A stretch of DNA of 64,000 bases, from the NCBI GenBank assembly GCA_030533445.1, contig CM060072.1, forward strand, positions 26,311,609 through 26,375,608, given 5' to 3'. Positions 38,345 through 59,756 of this stretch are shown here, in pieces (the first letter of the stretch is position 1; each line of letters starts with the position of its first letter). This stretch comes from Cyprinodon diabolis (lineage: Eukaryota > Chordata > Actinopteri > Cyprinodontiformes > Cyprinodontidae). The notes under the pieces are model-generated. The model was given only the letters and a program-made list of their open reading frames with translations. It did no database searches and was not told the DNA's origin. The translations under genes and the position numbers were made by a program.

Positions 38345-39845
38345 AATCAGTGTAGAGGAAACTTTTCCATTTCAATTGTTTTTACATTAAATAAAAAAAC
38401 AAAAAAAAACAGTCATTACAGTAAGTAATGCATACATGGTAGAAAGGGAGAAATATCTACTGTTTCCTGTATTTTTTACCTGATCTCCAAATAGCTTAAA
38501 TTACTTGTTGTAGAGGGAGCCAGAAAATGTACTCTAAAGTATCTACACTCTCAAAAAAATATGACTGAGATCAAAGTAAAAGTACAGTAAAACAGTAATA
38601 CTCCTAAAAAGAGATTTTTTAAGTTACTCAAGTAAATGTATCTGTGTATATGTTACTAGTTACTGCGCAATTCTGCTGAAAAATGAAAACTGAGACCTTA
38701 TAACTGATGTTTTAAGTTATGCTGGGATCTGCTGCTCTCTGCTGTTCACAAGTCAAACCTGAATGAGACATTTGTCTTTATGTTTGACTCAAGTATGTGG
38801 AAACATTAATAAACCCTGTTTACAGATGTGTACGGAAACTAAGTACCTGCACTTCATTACAGTACTTTTTTGAGGATTTGTACTTTTCTTTTTTCTTTTT
38901 TTTATGTTGCTAGCCTATATTAGACAGACACAAATTTTGCTTTTACTCCTATGGGTTAACATCTGGGAAACTATTTCTCAATACAAATGAAATTATGTCC
39001 TGAATTTATCATTTATTTATGAAAGGATTTGTTTATGTGAATGAAAAGTTGAAGAACTGTGCTCTGGTTTTCCAGATCCACACTCTTCTCTGGTCTGTGG
39101 TGATAAAGCACATTGCAGTTTTTTTAAAGTTATTTTTTTATATCTGCGTATACTTCTTTAAAAATGGAAATTTTCATTGTTTTTTATATATCTAGAGGGG
39201 TGAAGAAGGCATTCCTATCCCTAAAAACCCACGTTACCAAACCATTCTACATTATTAGTTTTACACCTCTGCCTATTTAATATTTGGTTATTTCAAAAGA
39301 ATAGAAAATGATTTAAATACTGGAGAAAATTAGAAAATTGGCCTTGATTGATTGAAAAACTAAATAACTTGTTCCTTTCATATCACTCTTCAGATAGCCC
39401 CCTGCTGGTCTCTTATATCTACTTCTTAGATGTGGTTTAGGAAGTCAGTGTTTATTAACAATGACCAATAGTTGTTTTAGACTTTCTGTTTATCTTATTT
39501 AATTATTTCCATTACAGATTTCATTTAGTGTTTTTTGGTGGGGGAACTGCTGGCATTGACACCTTGTAACAAGAAGATCCAGGTTTTAAATGCTGACTAC
39601 AGCGTATATTAAACATTTTGCTTTTTTTCTAGATTCACTTGATTTCACTTGCAGACTCTGCACATGCATGCAAAAGTACTGTGTCTTAATTAACTTTAGG
39701 TCTAATTGTGTACCTGTGTGGTTACTTTGTCCTGCCACCCTGCAACAAAAAGAGCTGTCAAAAAAACTGATGAATGATAGGAGAAAAGTAACTTCTCCAT
39801 GAACTTCCTCTTCTTTTCTCTACCCCTTCACCAGTGAAAGTCTAC
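38345..39845. other. Non-coding stretch with hAT-like fragments
   Basis: A segment at about 38500-38690 (GTAAAAGTACAGTAAAACAG, GTTACTCAAGTAAATG) resembles the subterminal region of the hAT group seen at 25217 and 41200-42475, as does 37425-37500. The remainder is A/T-rich with no gene or other structure seen. Confidence 0.4.
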
Positions 39846-39851
39846 ATATAA

Positions 39852-40027
<176 letters not shown>

Positions 40028-40061
40028 GTTTTCTGTATTATTATTATTGTATGAGTAGTTG

Positions 40062-40773
40062 TGTTGGGATCTGGAGCTGTACCACCTTCCTCCAGCAGAG
40101 TGCGCCATGGGTCTCCTGGAGCTGGAGTCTTCCAGCACACCTGAGACGCATCTACTCATCAAGAGACCTGCCCTTTATAACCAGCTGCCAGACCTTGCTT
40201 CGACGCCGCAGTATTGACCTAGTTTGGTTAGCGACCTGAGCCTAGAACCTGAAGAATCTAAGCTGTCTCTTGAGAGAGATCTGATTCTAACTCTCCCTTG
40301 TTTTTGCCTCACAGGAAACCTGTCTCTAACCTGAAGCTCTGGATGAGCTTAACCTGCCGAGATTGCCCTCGTGAGCCAAACCTGAAGATTCCTATGTGGA
40401 TTCCCCTGCCGCTCTTAACTAAGAGCTGGAAACTCTGATCAAGGTCTGCCATTCAAAGTCAGAAGCAAGACGCTGCAGCTAGTCTTGGACTCTGCTGAAC
40501 AAACAGTCTCTGGACCCAACGGTTCCCTCTCTCTCAAAGAGAAGCCCGGACTCTTTCAAGGTATACTCTTGAATTATCTAAGACTCATAACTCATCAACC
40601 TGCTTCCTAATCAAACTATCATCTCTGCAGACTTCAGTGAACCAGCCCGGACCTGTTCCCGATCCAGTTCATGATCTTGTGTTTTTGTGCAAACTCAATA
40701 AACTCTGTTAAACTTTTACCCAGCCTCCGTTGTGTTCTGCATGTGGGCTAAGAACCTAAGACCCATCATGACA
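40062..40773 (+). mobile_element. Solo LTR 1 (712 bp)
   Basis: Starts TGTTGGGATC and ends CCATCATGACA (TG...CA), flanked by a perfect 5-bp duplication AGTTG (40057-40061 and 40774-40778). It contains a polyadenylation signal in CTCAATAAACTCTG followed by TGTTCTGCATGTGGGC, as expected of an LTR R/U5 region. No internal retroviral or Gypsy genes are adjacent, so it is a recombination product. The family is probably Ty3/Gypsy-like, from the general pattern only. Confidence 0.85.
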
Positions 40774-40929
40774 AGTTGTTGTTGTAGTAGAAATGGTGCT
40801 ATAATCAATTGATTTATTTTTTTGTTTCATTTATTATTTCATTTTGTGCCACGAGTCTGTTCAGCTTCTGACTGCCATGAGTTAAGGGACATTAAGGGAC
40901 GGTAGCCTTTGAGGCCAAAATTTAGTATT

Positions 40930-41345
40930 TGTTAGTATTTGTCTGTATTACAAATTGAAAATCTTCTTTTGGAAAGTAACTTGTATGAGCGATGCAAACA
41001 GCAACTTTTAAACAGAGCGTGCACAAGGACAGTGGGCTTAGGCATGGTCTCGCACGCGTTTAATAGGCGTTCCCTCTCGGGAGCAGGTACAGAGTTTTGC
41101 ATGTGCATTTGTTTTTTAAGCAGAGAGGGTGGGTCTTTACTAAAATTTGCGAAAATCCTCCTCTATACCTTTAACCAGGTGTCAGTAGTAACTATTGCTC
41201 ACTTAAATTTACTTGAGTAATTTTTTGACAAAAATCTTCTTTTAGGATTATTTGTACTGCTTCATACTTTTGTACTTTTACTTGCATAATTTTTTTTATT
41301 AAGAATAACTACTCCTACTTGAATAAAATGTCTGGCTACACTACT
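40930..41345. mobile_element. hAT-like fragment ending at about 41345
   Basis: On the minus strand the end reads CAGTAGTGTAGCCAGACA and continues with CAAGTAGGAGTAG and GCAAGTAAAAGTAC, the pattern of the hAT-like end at 25217. The left boundary is unclear. No transposase block was recognised. Confidence 0.4.
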
Positions 41346-41462
41346 GTCTATCGAGAGTAACTTCACTGAAGAAGAATCAAATGTGTTTTACTGCTCTAGT
41401 AAAACACAGACAGTTGATTTTATGTTAGAATAATTGTGCACAAGCTTACATGAACCTAACAT

Positions 41463-42058
41463 TGTTAGGGTTCCAGTTTGTGTGGGTTGTTTGTGTGTTT
41501 TTCTTCTCTCCACCACCAGATGGTGCCCTGTCCTCGTTGGGCCTCCTTGCACACCTGCTGCTTGTTGGGTCATTACCAGAGGAGTATTTGAGCAGCGGGC
41601 TGTCACTATCTCAACGCCAGAGTGTTTGCCAGTATTGGGAAGCCTTCTTGAGACACTGGATAAGCCTGGACCTTCTACCCCCCTGGAAGGATTATCTGAG
41701 TCACACTGAGCAAGGGGAAACCTCCACATGATCAGTTCAAGTCCGCCTCTGGAAAACCAGGTGACAGTCCGCTCCTTTACTCCTATGGGTCCAACGTTAG
41801 TCTGCCTGTACGCTCTCCAATGAGTTACTTCTTCTCTGGATTTAACCCCACAAACTGGATCCAAGGAATAACCAAGAGTCCCCCAAAACAGTTTCCGGTT
41901 CCAGTTCACCAGTCCGCTGAGGTCCCACAGTATTACCCAGCTGAATATCTCTCTCCATCTGTGTTTTTGCTAACCACCAAATAAACCAGTTAACTTTTAC
42001 CCTTGGTCTCTGAGTGGTTCTCTGCATGTGGGTCAGATCTTTAAAGCCCATTATGACA
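41463..42058 (+). mobile_element. Solo LTR 2 (596 bp)
   Basis: Starts TGTTAGGGTTCC and ends CCCATTATGACA, flanked by a perfect 5-bp duplication AACAT (41458-41462 and 42059-42063). Its 3' part (CAAATAAACCAGTTAACTTT, CTCTGCATGTGGG) parallels solo LTR 1, while the 5' parts differ, so the two belong to related families. No internal genes. Confidence 0.87.
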
Positions 42059-42389
42059 AACATGACATTAGGAGCTCAAGCTGATATACAGTGAGGAGTA
42101 AATATTGTCACTGGGGGTACTGGTTTCCCAGCGTTTATGTTTAAAATAAAATTAGTTTGGAAAAGTTTTTTTTTCCACCCTAAATTGTTGTTACTGAATT
42201 GCATTATTTTTTAGTTTAAATTGTCTTATAGTATTTACAATACCATAATTTGCAAGTAACCTTACATTTGGTTCTGTCTGTATTACATTAATTTAAATAT
42301 CAAATGTTATAATTTATTCAGTACTTGAATAGCCTTTTTTTTCACCAAGTCCTTTCTTATTATTTAGTAATTACTTTGATGGCTTCTTT

Positions 42390-42475
42390 TTCTGACTTGA
42401 GTAAAAGTATGAGGAAGTACTATTACTTTTACTCGACTACAATTTTTGGACACTATACCCACCTCTGCATGAAAC
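42390..42475. mobile_element. hAT-like terminal sequence
   Basis: The minus strand begins CAGAGGTGGGTATAGTGTCC and continues with GTAGTCGAGTAAAAGTAA, resembling the end at 25217. The companion end is not identified. Confidence 0.45.
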
Positions 42476-42764
42476 CCTGACAAGGAACAGACTATAGTGA
42501 CTGATGCTCCCTTTGACCCATTTCATCTTATTTTGTTAACATTTTATTTTAATTATGCTTTTAAGATTAAGGTGATAGCTTCAGTCGTATTTAGATTTGA
42601 TCCCAGTTTCCATAATCTAAGTGTTATTTTATAACAAATCTAAAAAAAAAAAAACTATCTCTAGATTAATCAGTTCTACTTAAATTTTAATTCTGATTTC
42701 ATTAAAACTGGCATTTTTCATTTAGAATAAATCACAAATTTGTAATCCTAAATAACATTGATAA

Positions 42765-43020
42765 TGCTGATGAAGGTTCTCAGTCATCCAGGTCATAGTC
42801 ATTCCGTAAAAATTAGTACGCAGTGAGTTTGAGTCTTATATAGACAAAGCCTTGCATGTAGGATTTGTCTATATACAGTAAGACTCAAACTCACTGCGGA
42901 ATGCGGATCCAGACATTTGAATTGAGAAAGCTTCCTGGAGAGGTGGCGAAACGTCTTCAAATCTTGGAAACCAAGTACAGTGGATACATTTTTTGAATTT
43001 TTACGGAACATTGATAATGT
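42765..43020. repeat. Palindromic dispersed repeat (GGAAACAAAGTCC family), copy with an inner 20-bp inverted repeat
   Basis: Begins GATGAAGGTTCTCAGTCATC and ends CTTGGAAACCAAGTAC. In the middle, CGCAGTGAGTTTGAGTCTTA (42819-42838) is the perfect reverse complement of 42879-42898, extended inward by TATAGACAAA / TTTGTCTATA, so it can form a long cruciform or RNA hairpin. Confidence 0.75.
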
Positions 43021-43129
43021 TCCAAATAGTAGCATTCATTTAACTTTTAGTAGATATTTATTAGCGCCTAATTATTTCAGTTAGGCTACTTTCCTTCCCA
43101 TTTTTAAGGCATTTTTAATTTTAGGTAAA

Positions 43130-43730
43130 GGGAAATTAAAATTCTGCAGCCAAAAATACAAAATTTCCCTTGGAACAACATAAAATACAATAAAAAACTA
43201 GATGACGTGGAACATTTTTAGTGAATGTTCAACGGATTTAGACCCAATGTGTACTTTTTGTAAAAATAATGAACAAAATCTTATTCACCTTTTTTGGGAT
43301 TGTAATTATACCAAAACTATTCTGGGGAGATATGTCAATTTTTTTTTCATCAACAAAAAATCTTAAAATTACTTTAACAGAAAATGATGTTTTGTTTGTG
43401 ATGGAGAAATGTGAACTTGTCAAAACAGAATTTTTATATGTTATTATTTTTATTATTATTATTATTTATGGTAAATATCAAATTCACACCTCCAAGTATT
43501 TACAACAAAAACCTAATTTCCAGATTCTATTATCCTCTATTGATATCTATATACAATCCTTAAAATTTAGTTAAAATGCTAAAGCTATGGAAATCATAAC
43601 TGCCCTATAACCCTCGACCCTCTGTTCTGTAAAGCCCTTTGTTGTTGTATATGTTTGTAATTATTAATGTTATATATTGTTCATGTATGTTCTTTTTTTG
43701 CAATATTTTTTTAAATAAATAAAATAGTCC
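43130..43730 (+). pseudogene. 3' relic of an L1-type LINE (ORF2 C-terminus)
   Basis: The plus strand reads DPMCTFCKNNEQNLIHLFW (a Cys-x2-Cys...His zinc-knuckle-like block at the end of L1 ORF2) and, one frame over, FFSSTKNLKITLTENDVLF, CELVKTEFLYV and NFQILLSSIDIYIQSLKF. One frameshift separates the two parts. It ends in an AAATAAATAAAATAG tail about 230 bp upstream of the slc25a35 start codon. Confidence 0.7.
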
Positions 43731-43828
43731 AGAGATCGATGGGCAGCGTTACACGTTCATAATTCGAAATTACGACGTTTGAGAAATCCCATGAAGTAGC
43801 CACGTCTGCGTGCGTCTGTTGCGTCCCT

Positions 43829-43844
43829 TATAAAGTGGGCGGGG
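43829..43844 (+). promoter_or_regulatory. Putative slc25a35 core promoter (TATA box and GC box)
   Basis: TATAAA (43829-43834) is followed directly by the GC box GGGCGGGG (43837-43844), 119 bp upstream of the start codon. Transcription would then start near 43860. This is the only TATA/GC combination in the interval between the L1 relic and the gene. Confidence 0.5.
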
Positions 43845-43876
43845 CCTTCCTGGCTATACAGTAGAAACCCTACAAG

Positions 43877-43909
43877 ATGAAGGACGGGATCCAGGGTCAG
43901 CCTGCCTAA
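43877..43909 (+). promoter_or_regulatory. Upstream ORF (10 codons) in the slc25a35 leader
   Basis: An ATG with A at -3 (ACAAGATGA) opens a 10-codon frame that ends with TAA 53 bp before the main ATG. If transcription starts near 43860 it lies in the 5' leader and could lower translation of the carrier. The main ATG has C at -3 and G at +4, a weaker context. Confidence 0.45.
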
Positions 43910-43962
43910 ACTCCGCCGCTGCCCTTCAGACACACCGAAGGCGGCTGTGTAGACCTACCCGG

Positions 43963-53755
<9,793 letters not shown>

Positions 53756-54924
53756 CACCAGGAAACCAAAAAAATAATATAGTAACTCATTAAGCTCTGA
53801 GTGCAGAGGTTAAACGAGTCCTCTTTCAAAGAGGTGGAAGAAAAGGTAGATGCTGTTTCTTTTTTCTTTTTTTTTTTCCAAGTAAGGAGCAAAAGTTACT
53901 TTTCACACTCCGCTGGGGAAACAGTTTAAACTCGAAATAAGCAGGAAATGAGGTCAGAAATGTCTAAAAGTCTCTCAGAGGCTCAGTCAATAACCACTAG
54001 CATTTGCTTCCTACTGGAGCACGATGCATCAGGTGCTGTAAACACTGGAACCATTCCGAAGCATCGAAACTGCATTTGATCTGTGTAGAGAAAACAGCGA
54101 AGTGACTCTCATACAGTCCGATCAGATCGGCCACAGATGAAAAGGCTCCGTCGGACCTACTAATAGCTTTAATTACTGAGGGGCTGATCATCACGTCAGT
54201 GCACATGGCGCTTGTTTAACCGGAATGCATACAAGTTTTTAAAAAGTGAAGATCTGAATCTTTAAAACAGGAACTGAGATTTAAAGATTTTTACAAACTC
54301 ATCCTTTTTTTTTCTCAGGTGTTGTCTTTGTAAAAGAAACATTATATTAATGAAAAGAAAAAGAAAGTATGATGTCCTCTGAGCCGTCCTCCTTCGTCCA
54401 GTTCTGGCCAAGCCGAACCTGATAAACTTTTCTCTCTCCAGAAGCTTATTTATTAAATTTGTTTGTTTTTTTTTTGCCCTCCCCTCTGAAGAAAAGTAAA
54501 TAATAAAATAAAAAACACAAACTAATGGAGAGGTGTACATTTAATACCATGATTGGTTCAGTGAGGTTTTAAAACTCTTCAGAACATAAAAGTGTTTAAC
54601 TGATTGAAGGAAAATTAAAAAAGATATGACATGAGTTATTTCAAGGTTTGGAATTTTCTTAATTCCTAACAGCAAGTAAAGCGCTGCAACAGCGTGCAAG
54701 GTAAGAGAGGTATTGGCTGCCCCCTGCTGGTCGATCTTAGAGTTTTCTGTAAATGTGCTTTTAGTTTTCCCGCCTGAATTACAGCATTAACCCCACCCAG
54801 CTGCTAACCGAGCAACAGTTACAACCAATGAGAGTTTTTAGAATGGATTGCAAGGCTGTAAAATTCAGTGTAAACCTAACTTTTGCTTGAGGCTGGTGCA
54901 AGACAGCAATAAATATTTAGCCTG
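53756..54924. other. slc25a35 3' UTR and following intergenic DNA
   Basis: After the stop codon there is no further exon. A candidate AATAAA lies at 54502-54507, about 750 bp downstream, in A-rich sequence; this would be the likely transcript end. The rest is non-coding. Confidence 0.4.
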
Positions 54925-55150
54925 GGGGAGTGACAGCCTAGTGGTTAGCACATAGAGCTTAGAATCCTGAGGTTCAGAGTTCAAGCCCCATTCCCACAGA
55001 CTGCCACTCTAGCTCTGTGAGCAAGACCCTTAACCCCCACCCCCCCAATCCCTGGGTGCCCCACAATGGCAGCCCACTGCTCCCCAAGAGGATGGGTAAA
55101 ATGCAGAGATAAATGTCTCCAATGTGAGATCAATAAAGTTCTATTATTAT
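54925..55150 (+). repeat. tRNA-derived SINE, copy 2
   Basis: GACAGCCTAGTGGTTAGCAC (A-box-like) and GAGTTCAAGCCCC (B-box-like) lie at tRNA-like spacing, followed by GACTGCCACTCTAG, AAGACCCTTAACCCCCAC, GGCAGCCCACTGCTCCCC and ATCAATAAAGTTCT before an ATT tail. It is better preserved than the copy at 38111-38340. Confidence 0.8.
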
Positions 55151-55930
55151 TAATTTGAAATCACATCGCTCCAATAGGAAAGTGAGGGGTCACAGCATCC
55201 AGATTTTGAAAGCAGTTTACTCAACACAGGTATATTTCCCTATACATTTTTATGCCTAATAAGGCATTTACAAATAGATTTATACATATGTGTCTTTTAT
55301 CAATATCTCACATTAGTTAAATTACTGCGCTGCATTTATTAACATAGGTGACCTAAGGATTGGACATTATGTTTAAAAAATATAAGCAACAAATACTCTG
55401 CAAAAATTTAAAACTATTTGTCAGTTTTTCTGAAAATATGTTTGTTTTTTGTTTTCTCCCTGATTTGAGGCGACAAGTTTTGCAGTTTGTCAATAGATTA
55501 AGATTATTTACATTTACAATAAGAAGAATAATCTACTCTATCATCTTATTTGAAGCTCATAATATCTAATTAACTTATTTTAAAGAAATAAATGCTCATT
55601 GCATTGGCAGATCATCCCATTTGTCTGCTCAAATTAGGGGCAAATACACTTGTCTTAAGAAATCTTTACTGATTTTTAGATCCACTTTTGCAGTGAACAG
55701 CTTCTCTGCGCTCAGTGTACCCACAGATTGTAGAATATAACTCCTGAAAGTATTTAGATGCCCAAAGGCAATAAGTATTTCCCATTAGATTATGACAATA
55801 AGTTGTAATATTAAACCTACAAGATTAAAGTAATGAAATTACTATAATAAAGTTGTAATATTACAAAAAATAAAGTCATAACATTAACAGATTAAAATTG
55901 TGATCTAACTAGAATAATATAACTGCATTA
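55151..55930. other. Non-coding stretch
   Basis: A/T-rich; no gene, repeat boundary or regulatory site that can be supported. Confidence 0.4.
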
Positions 55931-56448
55931 AAGCTACAGTGTGTAATTTTCAGCGACATCTAACGTCCAGACTGCAGCAACATGAACATCTCCCCCCCAC
56001 CGCTTCTCCCCCCCCCCAACAGTACGGCGAGCGTTACGGGACAAAATGTCTTCCACGACGTCCGCATCACCTACCTTCTCAAGTGATGAGGTTTGTTTAC
56101 ATAGATAATTTTACAGATAGTATTTCATTAGTCTGTGTAGGGTATAGATTTCATGTAGACTTAAGATAATAAATATACCCGTTATTTTTTCTACATCGTT
56201 GTGACGTTTTGGTGAGCTGCTTTGCTTTGCAATCACTAGTTTGTTGGCTCTGCGCTGCCGTAGCGCAAAGATGTCTGTCTCCATGGCTGCGAGACCCGCT
56301 CCTATGTAATTATAAATAACGAATTCTAAGGCAACGCAAATATTAAGGTTAAGATGCTGAGCTCGTAGATGATGATAAATAACATAGTTATGTATAATAT
56401 ATTACATTTCTGACTGTACATCCCTGTAATTATTACACACTGTAGCTT
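55931..56448. mobile_element. Short TIR element of the AAGCTACAGTGTGTAAT family, copy B
   Basis: Inverted ends as in copy A (37591-38089), TA on both sides, opposite orientation. It shares all conserved phrases with copy A and includes about 60-90 bp in the middle (CATCGTTGTGACGTTTTGG) that differ from it. Confidence 0.85.
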
Positions 56449-57830
56449 TAAAGAAGTAGCCTAGTTTAATGTACACTCAGCTCTGCCCAGGCTGCAGTTT
56501 GGTTGATGTTTGGAAGAAGATTAGCAAAAAACAGACAAATACACCACCGTACTTAATAACCTCATAAAGATTGATTAACTTTTTAAAGCCAAGGTAATTT
56601 ACCCAAAAATTATTAAATGTTTTAGGTGACCAAGTCTATGCCTGATATAGGAGTGGAATTTAATGTCTCCGAGCCACATGGCATCAACATATACTGTATA
56701 TTACAGCAGTGATGGTTAAAGGCCAGGTTATCTGAAGACGAGTTTCTGAGATACAATCAATTTAGTTTATGAAGTTTATGAAGTACAGACTTGAAGAAAA
56801 ACCAACAGCTGAAACATTTCAGATCTTTTGGCTCATATAAAAAATCTATCCTGAAAACCCGAGCTCAGTTTTTTTTTTTTTATAAAGGTCAGATGATCCA
56901 GTTATCTGTTATTTATAAAATAATCTCAGGTAACTTTTTGGCAAATATTCAAAAATCAGAGCCTCAGTATTAGGCCATTCAGGCTTAAACCTCTTCAGGT
57001 TTATTTGATTAAAAGCTTTCGCACTTTAATGGACAGATTTTGACATCGCCCAGCTTATCAGTTGCATTTTTATTACATTTTTTTACTTGCCTTTATAGCA
57101 TTGCATGAACAGTGTTCAACTTCTAAGGGAAGTCTTGCATTGTCTTGCATAATGCTGCAGTGGGACAAAGAAGAGTTATAATGGTGTAACAGGCGTCTCA
57201 GTAAGTTTGCCTCCTAAAAGGAGACTTTTGACTTACATGGCAACCCAGATTGGTAATATAGTGCTCAGATTTGGTTCAACACATGATTAGTTTGGATTTA
57301 ATCTATAAAAATATAACAAAAAGGGGGGGGGGGGGGGGGGGGGGGGTGTGTAACTGGTTGTTAAAAGTATTTTAATGCACATTAATACCAAGAAGCATTA
57401 CGTATTAGTTAACCATCAGCCTGAGCCTGAAGCTTTATATCAAGTTCAGTCATGAAGTCATGAAGCGGTTTGGAGAACAGATACGTTCTAGTTTATTATT
57501 CAGTCTTTGGTTGATATCTTTCATAGCCAGTGTTTGAATTGTTTTGAATTTTAATGCAACTTTATATATATGATATATATAATATTCTTAAAGTTTGTTT
57601 CTTCTTCAAAACTAAAACTTGATGACATTAAAATGATCCAACTAAGAACCTCATAATGACTAAATACTTCACAAGTTAAACTTTAGTTTCTTTTAAAAAT
57701 TATATCTATTGATGCAATGATTCTTATTCTTGAATCTTGTGCCTTAAGAATTCATCCAGGATATACTGTAAACTGATACCTTTTCCTTCATAGTAACATT
57801 TGGTTTTCAGCACTGAAATGTATCAACCTT
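56449..57830. other. Non-coding stretch with a 24-bp poly-G tract
   Basis: A/T-rich, without a gene. The only striking feature is an uninterrupted run of 24 G's at 57323-57346 followed by TGTGTG. Confidence 0.5.
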
Positions 57831-58618
57831 TTAAAAGGAAAAGTCCGGTCAGAAAGGAATAATCAATGGATCATCATTTATAACTAAAACTAATAAGTTC
57901 ACAGTGATTTAGGGAATTTGGCATTGATTAGTAAAAAAAAAAATAAATAATTTTTGTTGCGATCATTGAGTCTGGGACCGGCCATTTTTGGACAAATATA
58001 TTAACGCCTCACTCCTGACATTTTCCGGCAGTGATGTCACGGTGCTGAGTGCCATTATTAGCAAAATCAATGGGAACAACCAGACACATCTGCAATCAAC
58101 AACAATTATTTAAGATTTCGAGAAGACTTCACCATTGAAATATATGAGAGCTATAGTTAAACTTACAATGCCCACGTGCGTAGCAGTTGGAGGTTGTAAT
58201 ACATCGGGTAAAAGTGAAAAAGAAATTAGTTATTTCACCTTTCCGATTCATGATCCTCCAAGTACGGATTTGTCGTCGGATTGCCAACTTGAAGAGGGAG
58301 GATTTGCCATCGAACTTCTGGCCAGAGAGAAAACACGTAATATGTAGCAAACATTTGGAAGAATGTTTTCAAGATGACTTGGATAATAGCTTGTTGTGAC
58401 AAACACCAGATAAAGCACTGGGACTTGATCAACAGCTGATACCGCACCGTGACGTCACAAACCCATAGGTGGCCGTAGTGTTCTTTGACAAACATGGATG
58501 TTTCCAGTAAAGCACATTTAATTGAAAATTACTCTTTTATTGAACAGTATGTAACAATTTCTTATTTAAAGCACTTTCAGAAGATTGAATTCTGAATATT
58601 ACCAGACTTTTCCTTTAA
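57831..58618 (+). mobile_element. TIR element with TTAA-like ends carrying a THAP-domain fragment
   Basis: The left end TTAAAAGGAAAAGTCCGG and the reverse complement of the right end (TTAAAGGAAAAGTCTGG) match apart from one A and one substitution, and TTAA stands at both outer edges. The interior has a frameshifted THAP zinc-finger sequence. THAP domains occur in transposases of P-type and, as I recall, Kolobok elements; TTAA duplications favour Kolobok. The element is only about 0.8 kb, so most of the transposase is missing. Confidence 0.65.
58168..58399 (+). pseudogene. Frameshifted THAP zinc-finger domain
   Basis: From the ATG at 58168 the frame reads MPTCVAVGGCNTSGK and ISYFTFPIHDP, the start of a THAP domain (Cys...Cys, then the FP motif). 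The frame is then lost; shifted by one base it continues RRIANLKREDLPSNFW and HVICSKHLEECFQDD, the Cys-x2-His end of the same C2CH finger, and stops at 58397-58399. The conserved Trp after the FP segment is not seen. THAP fingers bind DNA; this copy cannot be translated as one domain. It sits inside a TIR element, so a transposon origin is more likely than a host gene. Confidence 0.7.
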
Positions 58619-59469
58619 TAATCATCAGGATACGGTGAAAAACACTGAGTTATTCTCCACAGAAAAGTGGCTGTGGCACCGGGCCTGGTACTTTCTACCT
58701 ACATGGGTCAAAAACATGATGAGCTGAGTTTAAAAGCACTTTGTGATCTCCGTATTGTGCAAAAGCAGGAGAAAACATTTTATTATGTGCCATTTCCCCT
58801 TACTTTTAAAAAGCAGCTTTTTTTTTTAAACAAAGATTTAAAAAAAAAAAAGCTATGAAGCTATGAATTTTCTCCCCATGAAGCCTTTTTTTATGTATGC
58901 TATGTATGTTATAGTGTTTTGTTTGGGTTTCAAAGACTTTGTAATAAAGTAATCATATTTGTACAGAATTGATCAGCATTATTTCATTTTGTCTGTTACA
59001 TAAAAGGTATTAGAATGTGCCTTCAATTCATAGTGTTTTATTAATACCTTAATATTTAAAGTAACTTGATTATAGGGCTAAACTTAAATAAAAAAACACA
59101 CAATCCTTTCCATTGTTCCTATTGGCTGTAGTGTAATAAGCTTTAAAGTACGTTTGTTGGAATATGAGATAATGTTGCTCTTATTGACACCATAGAAGGT
59201 GCTGCAGGCTTACTGAGAAGTTTTCTTAACCTGAAATCAGGGTAAGTTTTTCATTTTCTCTTTCACAAAGACATTTTTTCTCAACCTCTCTTTCTGTTAC
59301 CATAGTAACATTCTCCTCAGAGCTAACCTGGTTGGGAGCAGGTTTTGTTCAGCCGATCACCTTGTTTTATTTCCTTATTTAGTCAGGAGAGTTCTACGGA
59401 AGACGATCAGGGCCATTGAAAAAATTTAAAAAAGTTAACTGATTTTTTTTATTTTATTTCAGTTTAATA

Positions 59470-59575
59470 TGGGAAAAAAGTCAGAATTTTGAGATTAAAA
59501 TCAGAAATCTGGGAAAAGTCAGCATTATGAGAAAAGTCAGAATTCTGAGAAAAAAGTCAAAATTAAAATAAAATA
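59470..59575 (+). repeat. Minisatellite of AAAGTCAGAATTCTGAGA units
   Basis: Four to five imperfect units of about 18-20 bp. A similar array in the opposite sense (TTCTGACTTTAATTTT) lies at 62400-62690. Confidence 0.7.
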
Positions 59576-59756
59576 TTTATAGGGAGACAGTTCCCAGACT
59601 GCGCATGGATTACATTTTTATTCAGAAAGTTATCTTTATGAGCGCAACCTCACCTCACAATATATCACATACATCCAAACCGTAACCAACCTCACATTAT
59701 AGAAAACTGCACAAACAGCCACTTAGTATTTACCGTGTCAGCCTCTTCGGGTGTTA

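Noticed and set aside
41388..41909. 173-codon minus-strand frame
   Set aside because: Lies inside solo LTR 2 and shows no known motif; LTRs commonly hold chance frames.
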